Assembly: GCA_005790965.1 (NCBI GenBank) | Contig: SXTL01000094.1 | Span: forward strand, 1 to 10,357 | Reading direction: 5' to 3' | DNA from: Burkholderiales bacterium | Lineage (GTDB): Bacteria; Pseudomonadota; Gammaproteobacteria; Burkholderiales; Thiobacillaceae | DNA: 10,357 bases | In this document: piece after piece, positions 1 to 5,244 of the stretch | Numbering within the stretch: position 1 is the first letter of the stretch | Layout: each line of letters opens with the position of its first letter | Position numbers and translations under genes: made by a program | The notes under the pieces: generated by a model | What the model saw: the letters and a program-made list of their open reading frames with translations, nothing else | Told to the model about the DNA's origin: nothing | Database searches by the model: none

Positions 1-60
1 AATATATCTCCTGTAGTATGTCGTAATATATATTTACAATCCTTGCTCCGAAGGGTTCAT
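1..60 (+). promoter_or_regulatory. AT-rich leader upstream of the DUF302 pair, possible promoter
   Basis: This is the only clearly non-coding stretch of any size in the window, and it is much richer in A and T than the genes around it. TACAAT at 35-40 differs by one base from a sigma70 -10 box, but no good -35 box stands at the usual distance. TAATAT at 24-29 is a second weak candidate. The bases at 1-7 and 28-34 are inverted copies of each other (AATATAT / ATATATT), and 25-34 is a perfect palindrome. This could be an operator or may simply be AT-rich sequence. The region probably drives the two downstream genes, but the left edge of the window cuts off further upstream sequence. Confidence 0.25.
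51..55 (+). promoter_or_regulatory. Ribosome binding site deciding the start of the first DUF302 gene
   Basis: AAGGG at 51-55 ends 5 nt before the ATG at 61. It favours that ATG over the in-frame TTG at 43 and the ATG at 73, neither of which has a comparable Shine-Dalgarno sequence. Confidence 0.6.
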
Positions 61-525
61 ATGCTACGAACGATGCTTCGCCTGACCCTGCTCCTGCTCC
101 TCACGCTGGTTGGTGGCACCTCTGCCGCCGATGAAACGCCGATCCTGATCCGGAGCCTGCCCGGTTACAGCCTCGATCAGGCGAATACCGCCCTCATTAA
201 TGCGATTACCAACCACAACTACACCTTTGTGCGTCAGCAGGCGGCCGATGCCCGCCTGGTTCCACAAACCCTCGAGGGGCGTAAGGTCCGCATCATCTAT
301 TTCTGCAATTTTGCCAAGATGGAGCGCGCCCTCAACATCGATGTGCGTGCCGCGCAAATCCTGCCCTGCCGGTTCACCCTAGTTGAGGCCGAAAATGGCA
401 GCGTGTCCCTGATTGCCATTAATCCAGCCTGGGTCTCGGAGGGCCTCAACAACCCTCTTCTGCATCCGGATTGCCTCGAACTGAAGCGCGACTATCTCGC
501 CATTATGGATGAGGTGTCCCTGTGA
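61..525 (+). CDS. Exported DUF302-like protein (first of a tandem pair)
   Basis: A 154-residue protein of unknown function that resembles DUF302. Residues 1-23 form a signal peptide with a strongly hydrophobic Leu-rich core and a likely cleavage after Ser-Ala-Ala, so it should act in the periplasm. The mature part has the DUF302 pattern: an N-terminal helix region after GYSLDQA, a strand with RIIYFCNFAKMERALNID, then RAAQILPCRFTLVE. The mature protein has three cysteines (82, 103 and 138). The start is the ATG at 61 because of the AAGGG just upstream; a TTG at 43 would add six residues. Its stop overlaps the GTG start of the next gene by 4 nt, so the two are probably translationally coupled and may form a complex. 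DUF302 proteins have no settled biochemical role. The family call rests on pattern recognition. Confidence 0.75.
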   Translation: MLRTMLRLTLLLLLTLVGGTSAADETPILIRSLPGYSLDQANTALINAITNHNYTFVRQQAADARLVPQTLEGRKVRIIYFCNFAKMERALNIDVRAAQILPCRFTLVEAENGSVSLIAINPAWVSEGLNNPLLHPDCLELKRDYLAIMDEVSL

Positions 526-992
526 ACCGCGCCATCAAGGTCGCCGGCAGTCTGCTCTGCCTCCTGGCCCTTAGTCTGGGTAGCGTCCAGGCGGCCCCCC
601 TCATCGCCAGCAAAAAAACCGATCCACGGGCCGCCTTCGATGATCTTGCCGGTGCGGCCGCGAACCACGGTTACACCATCGTCAAGTTGCAACCCGTGGA
701 CAGCGCCCTGACCAAGCGGGGTTTTGATAACCCCCATGTGCGGCTCTTTTTCATCGGCAAGGCCGAGGCCGTGCGCGAGGCGGAAGAGAAGGCCCCGCTC
801 CTGATGCAAATGTTGCCCCTGCGCATTGTCATGATCCTGCGCAAGGATGAGGTCGCGCTGATGAGTGACGACTTTGAATACTGGCGCCAGTTCTTCTCCG
901 ATACCTGGTCGCGACCATTGCTCAGCCAGTGGGAGGCGGATATGCGCGCCATCCTGGCGGATTATGCCGGCAACGGAAGCCCCTCAAAGTAG
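522..992 (+). CDS. Exported DUF302-like protein (second of a tandem pair)
   Basis: A 156-residue protein of unknown function, apparently a paralogue of the preceding gene. It has a Lys/Arg-containing N-terminus, a hydrophobic core, and a likely signal peptidase site after VQA (residue 24), which predicts a periplasmic protein. The mature region shares the DUF302-like layout: NHGYTIVKLQPVD, then VRLFFIGKAEAVREAEEKAP, then LPLRIVMILRKDEVALMSDD. Unlike its neighbour, the mature part has no cysteine. It starts with GTG at 522, preceded by GAGG at 511-514, in a GTGA overlap with the upstream stop. The last 9 nt overlap the end of the convergent lipB gene, and no terminator is seen between them. 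The DUF302 assignment is weaker here than for the first copy because the sequence has diverged further. Confidence 0.7.
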   Translation: MNRAIKVAGSLLCLLALSLGSVQAAPLIASKKTDPRAAFDDLAGAAANHGYTIVKLQPVDSALTKRGFDNPHVRLFFIGKAEAVREAEEKAPLLMQMLPLRIVMILRKDEVALMSDDFEYWRQFFSDTWSRPLLSQWEADMRAILADYAGNGSPSK

Positions 993-1604
993 GCGCAACA
1001 GACACTCCGTCAGCCGCTCGGCGACGCGGGCGGGACTTAGAGAGCCGCCTTGGTCCTGCATCTGTGTCACGGCCAGACCCGCATAACCGCAGGGATTGAT
1101 GGCCGCAAAAGGACTCAAGTCCATCGCCACATTAAGACTGAGGCCGTGGTAGCTACAACCGTTGCGGATGCGCAGGCCCAAGGCCGCAATCTTGGCTTCA
1201 CCCTCACCCGTCCCGACATAGACCCCCGGCGCTCCGGCCCGGCGCATCGCCACGATCCCCTCGGCGGCCAGGACCTCAATGACCGCCTGCTCCAGACGCC
1301 GCACCAACTCCTTGACGCCATAGCCACGCCGGCGCAGATCCAACAGGACATACGCGACCACCTGCCCCGGGCCGTGATAAGTCACCTGACCGCCGCGATC
1401 AATGGCCAGCACCGGGATACCCACCTCCGTCAGCAGGTGTTCACGCCGCCCGGCCTGGCCCAGGGTGAAGATCGGCGCATGTTCCACCAGCCAGATTTCG
1501 TCCTCGGTATGGGCGTTGCGGCCTGCCGTGAAGGACTGCATGGCACGCCAGGTCGCTTCATAGGGTACCCGGCCCAGCGAGCGCACCTGGATGGGCGGTG
1601 TCAC
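984..1604 (-). CDS. lipB: Octanoyl-[acyl-carrier-protein]:protein N-octanoyltransferase LipB
   Basis: LipB moves the octanoyl group from acyl carrier protein to a lysine of lipoyl domains (pyruvate and 2-oxoglutarate dehydrogenases, glycine cleavage H protein) in the cytoplasm; LipA then inserts sulfur. With the GTG start the protein is 206 residues, close to the 213 of E. coli. Visible family signatures are RGGQVTYHGPGQ (residues 70-81), GAPGVYVG, KIAALGLRIRNGCSYHG and INPCGYAG. The catalytic pair is Lys138 and Cys172. About four extra residues (TGEG) precede the catalytic-lysine segment compared with E. coli. The GTG at 1604 is chosen because AGAGG lies 6 nt upstream and the N-terminus then matches known LipB proteins. 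An ATG at 1682 would add 26 unconserved residues and overlap the upstream gene. lipB is the last gene of the leftward series, 37 nt after the sensor-domain gene; lipA does not follow. Confidence 0.96.
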   Translation of the reverse strand: MTPPIQVRSLGRVPYEATWRAMQSFTAGRNAHTEDEIWLVEHAPIFTLGQAGRREHLLTEVGIPVLAIDRGGQVTYHGPGQVVAYVLLDLRRRGYGVKELVRRLEQAVIEVLAAEGIVAMRRAGAPGVYVGTGEGEAKIAALGLRIRNGCSYHGLSLNVAMDLSPFAAINPCGYAGLAVTQMQDQGGSLSPARVAERLTECLLRLL

Positions 1605-1610
1605 GACAGG

Positions 1611-1615
1611 CCTCT
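1611..1615 (-). promoter_or_regulatory. Ribosome binding site deciding the lipB start
   Basis: AGAGG on the minus strand lies 6 nt before the GTG at 1604. It supports that start over the upstream in-frame GTG at 1640 and ATG at 1682, which have poor spacing or no Shine-Dalgarno sequence. Confidence 0.55.
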
Positions 1616-1641
1616 GCGCCTCATACCCCGTGCCCCGCACC

Positions 1642-2679
1642 TCATGGGTTATTGCTCGTCTCCCCGCTGACCCAGAAGGCATCGCCCTTGGAGAGGAACT
1701 CGTCCCAAGGCAAATAATGCGTCCCGTCGCAGGAGAAGGTCAGGGCCACCATACCGTTAAAGATATTCAAGGTCGCCGAGCGCAGATAGAAGGTCTCGTC
1801 GATGAACCGCAGGCGCTTGATGGCCTGCAAGATGTCGCGGATGCGCTCAGCCGGGATCAGCGCCGCGCCGGGGACCGCGGCCCCACACCGTGAACCCTCC
1901 CGAAAGTGCGCGCAGACTTCGTTTTTAGAGGGTATTGCCGATGGGTAATTACATCTCGGGAAGGTCAGACAGATATCTGGCCGGGTCAGGCTCGCGATAT
2001 CCAGCAGACGGTAACGATAGGGGTCGTCCATCAGCCACAGCGTCAGCCGACTGCTGGACAGATGCAGTTTGCAGTGAAAGACACCATGGTCGAGGATCAG
2101 CTCCTCCATCACCCCCAACACGGTGTCGATATGGAGATCCATCTGGCTATCGCTACGCGACTGATGAAACACCGTGCCGCGAATCGCCGGATCGCCTTTG
2201 ATCTGACGCCAGTTGCGCGGCTCATCGGCCAGTTCGCGGGTCAACGGCAGATCGCGCAAGTCAAAATCGGCGCCGATATAACCCAGCACATGACCGGTGT
2301 CATCGCGGACCAACTGGATCGCTGTCAGAGACGGGCGCTTTACCCGCATGCTGATATAGGCTTGTGACAACAAAAAACCACTGATGGGTACGGCCTCACG
2401 CATATAAGGGCGCTGCGAACGATCGCGACCGACATCGCCGGCATCACGGCCGTTTTGCATCAGGTTGTCGCTAACCTGAATGCCATCCGGCCGCAGGGCA
2501 TACATGAACTTGCAATACGGCAGACCGTGGATAGCCGCCTCCAAGGCGTCGTTGAGGTGCGCCGCATCACCCCACACCACGCTGGCGGCGTGGGCCGCAT
2601 CGGCCAGTGGTTGCGTTAGCATCTCCGCCAAGGCCTGACGCTGGCGGCCAATGGCTTGCTGCAAGGACTCAGTCGCCAA
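1642..2679 (-). CDS. PDC/Cache sensor-domain protein, cytosolic, function unknown
   Basis: A 345-residue protein whose N-terminal half looks like a PDC (PhoQ-DcuS-CitA)/Cache ligand-sensing domain. About residues 45-145 carry YALRPDGIQVSDN, then GRDRSQRPYMREAVP, and finally HVLGYIGADFDLRDLP. Cache domains are usually extracytoplasmic parts of receptors, but here there is no signal peptide, no membrane segment and no recognisable output domain (kinase, GGDEF, methyl-accepting). The C-terminal half (about 185-330) is a second conserved-looking region I cannot name; it contains FHCKLHLSSSRLTLWLMDD and LRSATLNIFNGMVALTFSCD. Four cysteines lie between residues 237 and 265. The TTG at 2679 is preferred, with TAGGT about 8 nt upstream, and it overlaps the phosphofructokinase stop by 11 nt. 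An ATG at 2622 preceded by AAGG is the main alternative. Coupling to the phosphofructokinase gene suggests a shared metabolic role, which is inference. Confidence 0.75.
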   Translation of the reverse strand: MATESLQQAIGRQRQALAEMLTQPLADAAHAASVVWGDAAHLNDALEAAIHGLPYCKFMYALRPDGIQVSDNLMQNGRDAGDVGRDRSQRPYMREAVPISGFLLSQAYISMRVKRPSLTAIQLVRDDTGHVLGYIGADFDLRDLPLTRELADEPRNWRQIKGDPAIRGTVFHQSRSDSQMDLHIDTVLGVMEELILDHGVFHCKLHLSSSRLTLWLMDDPYRYRLLDIASLTRPDICLTFPRCNYPSAIPSKNEVCAHFREGSRCGAAVPGAALIPAERIRDILQAIKRLRFIDETFYLRSATLNIFNGMVALTFSCDGTHYLPWDEFLSKGDAFWVSGETSNNP

Positions 2680-3757
2680 AGTTGGTACCTACTCGGCGCG
2701 CACTGGCAATCCACTCATGCTCGAGCGGAACGGTTTTGATTTTGCCGGCCACCGCCTCAAGGTCCACGGGCTGCGTTCCCTCACCCACCGCAGCCACCAT
2801 GACGCCATAGGTGCCCTCGGCGACCAAGTCTGCAGCCGCCGTACCCAGGCGGGTCGCCAACAGACGATCGGCGGCAGACGGAGCTCCGCCCCGTTGCAAA
2901 TGGCCCAAGATGGTGACGCGCGCCTCTAATCCCGTCAGTTTCTGCAACTGCTCGGAGAGCCGCAGGGTGCGGCTGGCCAGGACCAACTCAGTCTCCGCCC
3001 CAACCTTTTTCTTTTTACCGGCCGCGACCTTGAGCGCCGCATGATGTTCTAGCGACAGCGCCCCCTCAGCGACCGCCACGATGGAGAAGGGCTTGCCATT
3101 GCGACTACGCTCACGAATTGCCTCGGCAACACTCTCCACCGTATACGGAATCTCGGGCAGCAAAATGACATCTGCGCCACCCGCAACGCCCGCGCCCAAG
3201 GCCAGCCAGCCGGCATGATGGCCCATGATCTCGACCACAATGATGCGATGGTGGCTGTGCGCCGTGCTGTGCAAACGATCAATCGCCTCGGTGGCAATGC
3301 CGAGCGCCGTATCAAAACCGAAGGTCATGTCCGTGCCCCAGACATCGTTATCGATGGTTTTGGGCAAATGGATGACATTGAGGCCCTTGTTTGCCAGGCG
3401 CAGGGCGTTTTTTTGCGTGCCATTGCCGCCCAGGCAAACCAGGCCGTCCAGACCGTTCTCTTCATAATTGCGGGCAATCGCGTCGGTCATGTCGGCCAGT
3501 TGGCCGTTCACCATCATCCGGTGCGGTTTGTCGCGGCTGGTCCCCAACAAGGTGCCGCCTTGCGTGAGGATGCCCGAGAGTTGGCCGCCATCCAGCGCCA
3601 TGCTGCGGTTCTCGGCCAGGCCCCGAAAACCATCCCGGAAACCGATAATCTGAATGCCATGATGCCCCAGGCACGCCTTGCCGACCGCGCGAATGGCCGC
3701 GTTAAGGCCGGGACTGTCGCCCCCGGCGGTCAGGATACCGATGCGTTTCTTGGCCAT
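2669..3757 (-). CDS. 6-phosphofructokinase, group III-like (ATP or mixed specificity)
   Basis: Phosphorylates fructose 6-phosphate to fructose 1,6-bisphosphate in glycolysis (or the reverse if PPi-linked), in the cytoplasm. With the ATG at 3757 it has 362 residues; a GTG at 3784 would add nine unconserved ones, and neither has a clear Shine-Dalgarno sequence. Visible motifs are GILTAGGDSPGLNAAIR at the N-terminus, GGNGTQKNA (110-118), PKTIDND (132-138, catalytic Asp136), EIMGHHAGW and GHLQRGG. In E. coli PfkA numbering the phosphoryl-donor site reads Asn103, Gly104, Lys124. Gly104 is typical of ATP enzymes and Lys124 of PPi enzymes; together they mark the mixed group III type. Asn replaces the usual Mg-binding Asp103. 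A Lys-rich loop GKKKK lies near residue 250. It begins 30 nt after DUF493 and overlaps the sensor-domain gene. PFK is not part of the usual dacA-ybeD-lipB cluster, so it looks like a later insertion. Confidence 0.9.
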   Translation of the reverse strand: MAKKRIGILTAGGDSPGLNAAIRAVGKACLGHHGIQIIGFRDGFRGLAENRSMALDGGQLSGILTQGGTLLGTSRDKPHRMMVNGQLADMTDAIARNYEENGLDGLVCLGGNGTQKNALRLANKGLNVIHLPKTIDNDVWGTDMTFGFDTALGIATEAIDRLHSTAHSHHRIIVVEIMGHHAGWLALGAGVAGGADVILLPEIPYTVESVAEAIRERSRNGKPFSIVAVAEGALSLEHHAALKVAAGKKKKVGAETELVLASRTLRLSEQLQKLTGLEARVTILGHLQRGGAPSAADRLLATRLGTAAADLVAEGTYGVMVAAVGEGTQPVDLEAVAGKIKTVPLEHEWIASARRVGTNFGD

Positions 3758-3787
3758 GCTCGTCGTACTCGAAGAAATAGTCACACT

Positions 3788-4060
3788 TTACAACACAAAT
3801 TTGACACCTGGATGACGCGTCAGCGCCGCATACAGCGCATCAAGCTGGGCTTGCGAGCGGGCCGTCAGCGTTACCGTCAGCGCCAGGTATTTGCCGCCCT
3901 GCGAGGTCCGCAGCACCACCGTCTCGGGCCTGAAGTCAGGGACTTCCGCCTGCACCAAGGCCGTAATCTGCTGCGCAAAATCGGCGCTGCTCAACCCGAC
4001 CACCTTGATCGGGAAAGCGCAGGGAAATTGCAACAAGGTTCCGGTCTCGCTAACTGCCAT
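3788..4060 (-). CDS. ybeD: DUF493 (YbeD-like) protein
   Basis: A 90-residue cytoplasmic protein of the YbeD/DUF493 family, which adopts a small alpha/beta fold resembling ACT regulatory domains; its function is not established. The family pattern is clear: an N-terminal LLQFPCAFPIKVVG, a central VQAEVPDF, a strand GGKYLALTVTLTARSQAQLDALYAAL and the short C-terminal VKFVL, with a length like the E. coli protein (87 residues). The gene lies 14 nt after dacA, the conserved neighbour in proteobacteria, where it normally precedes lipB directly. Here the phosphofructokinase and sensor-domain genes separate it from lipB. The ATG at 4060 has only a weak Shine-Dalgarno (GAG very close to the start), so coupling to dacA translation is likely. 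Confidence 0.93.
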   Translation of the reverse strand: MAVSETGTLLQFPCAFPIKVVGLSSADFAQQITALVQAEVPDFRPETVVLRTSQGGKYLALTVTLTARSQAQLDALYAALTRHPGVKFVL

Positions 4061-4074
4061 ATCTCAAAGCCCCA

Positions 4075-5229
4075 TCAGCGTTTGCTCCACTGCCGATATT
4101 TCAAGCGCAGATTATCCCAAAGCCGACCGAGAAAGCCGGCCCGTTCCATCTCGGCCAAGGCCTGCAAGGGAAAATCGCCCACCGTCTGCTCGCCCGCCGT
4201 CACCCGCAAGGTCGCAACGGTCTGGCCCAGACGGAAGGGCGCCAGCAAGGGTTCGCGGCGAATCACCTGTGCCTTTAGCGGGCCGCTACCCCGGGCTACC
4301 GTGACATAGAAATCGGCGAGAAAGCCGACTTCCAGGCGGTTTCGCTGGCCATGAAAGACCTCCAGACTCGCCACACCCTGTCTGGCCGAATACAGGCGCA
4401 AGGTCTCGAAGTTCGCAAAGCCATAGTTCAACAGACGCAGGCTGTCCGTCGTCCGGGCCGCTTCCGTCGCCGCCCCCATGAGCACCGAGATCAAGCGCCG
4501 ATTCTCCCGCCGCGCCGAGGCCACCAAGGCGTAGCCAGCCGTCGCGGTATGCCCGGTTTTCAGGCCGTCAACATGCGGGTCCAACCACAATAAAGCGTTG
4601 CGGTTGGACTGCGTGATCCGGTTGTAGGTGTAGGCACGCTCGGCAAAGCGCGGATAGTGCTGGGGAAAATCGCGCAGCAAGGCCCGCGTCAGGCGCACCA
4701 AATCGCGCGCTGTCGTCCGATGCTCTGGGTGCGGCAGGCCTGTGGCGTTCATGAAGTGGGTCTGGTTCATGCCCAGCCGGCGCGCTTCCCGGTTCATGCT
4801 CTGGACAAAAATCGCCTCGCTGCCGGCCACGGCCTCGGCCAGAGCCACTGCCGCATCGTTTGCCGACACCGTGATCAGGCCATGCAACAAGACATCCACC
4901 GTGGGAGGTGTGGCCGGGAGCAAAAACATCTGCGCCCCGCGGGTGCTTATAGCCGCCTCTGACACCGGAATCCGCCGCTCCAGAGTCAGCTGCTGATCAC
5001 GCACGGCGGCAAAGGTCAGGTAGGCCGTCATCAGTTTGGTCAGCGACGCGGGTTCGACGCTACTGTCGGCCTGCTGCTCGGCCAAGGTACGGCCACTGTT
5101 GGCATCGACCAAGAGCCACGCTCGCGCCGCCACGGCAGGCGGCGCCGGACTGACCACCACCGGTTCGGCCAGCACAGCCATGGAATAGGCGCACAGCCAT
5201 GCCACAAGACCACCCAGCCGTAAGCGCAT
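4075..5229 (-). CDS. dacA: D-alanyl-D-alanine carboxypeptidase (PBP5/6 family)
   Basis: Removes the terminal D-Ala from peptidoglycan pentapeptides in the periplasm, limiting cross-linking and helping to keep cell shape. From the ATG at 5229 it is 384 residues (E. coli PBP5 has 403). It has a signal peptide ending in VLA (residue 21) and all three penicillin-binding motifs: SLTK (62-65, nucleophile Ser62), SAN (122-124) and KTG (224-226). A C-terminal beta domain of the PBP5 type follows, ending in an amphipathic-looking segment around LWDNLRLKYRQW that should anchor the protein to the inner membrane. The start is fixed by GGGAG 5 nt or so upstream; a TTG at 5244 would only lengthen the signal peptide. 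It begins 15 nt after rlpA ends and is followed 14 nt later by DUF493, the standard rlpA-dacA-ybeD order. Confidence 0.95.
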   Translation of the reverse strand: MRLRLGGLVAWLCAYSMAVLAEPVVVSPAPPAVAARAWLLVDANSGRTLAEQQADSSVEPASLTKLMTAYLTFAAVRDQQLTLERRIPVSEAAISTRGAQMFLLPATPPTVDVLLHGLITVSANDAAVALAEAVAGSEAIFVQSMNREARRLGMNQTHFMNATGLPHPEHRTTARDLVRLTRALLRDFPQHYPRFAERAYTYNRITQSNRNALLWLDPHVDGLKTGHTATAGYALVASARRENRRLISVLMGAATEAARTTDSLRLLNYGFANFETLRLYSARQGVASLEVFHGQRNRLEVGFLADFYVTVARGSGPLKAQVIRREPLLAPFRLGQTVATLRVTAGEQTVGDFPLQALAEMERAGFLGRLWDNLRLKYRQWSKR

Positions 5230-5234
5230 GGTCT

Positions 5235-5239
5235 CTCCC
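5235..5239 (-). promoter_or_regulatory. Ribosome binding site deciding the dacA start
   Basis: GGGAG on the minus strand ends 5 nt before the ATG at 5229, in the short rlpA-dacA gap. It supports this ATG over the TTG at 5244, which directly abuts the rlpA stop codon. Confidence 0.65.
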
Positions 5240-5244
5240 GGCAA

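Noticed and set aside
3002..3014. Two A5 tracts encoding a Lys-rich stretch in the PFK gene as possible slippage
   Set aside because: Each run is only five A residues followed by G, shorter than the A-AAA-AAG signal, and the frame continues normally to the conserved C-terminal motifs.
3407..3413. A_AAA_AAC heptamer in frame within the PFK gene, a classic -1 frameshift slippery site
   Set aside because: It encodes Gln-Lys-Asn in a conserved part of the donor site, and the -1 frame appears to stop after roughly 18 codons. I did not see an obvious stimulatory hairpin or upstream Shine-Dalgarno. Probably coincidence.
3755..3805. Possible internal promoter in the AT-richer gap before the PFK gene
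   Set aside because: No pair of boxes with acceptable match and spacing was found; the gap is only 30 nt.
3215..4309. Long plus-strand open frame of 364 codons across the PFK, DUF493 and dacA genes
   Set aside because: It spans three confirmed genes on the other strand and has no recognisable domain or convincing ribosome binding site.
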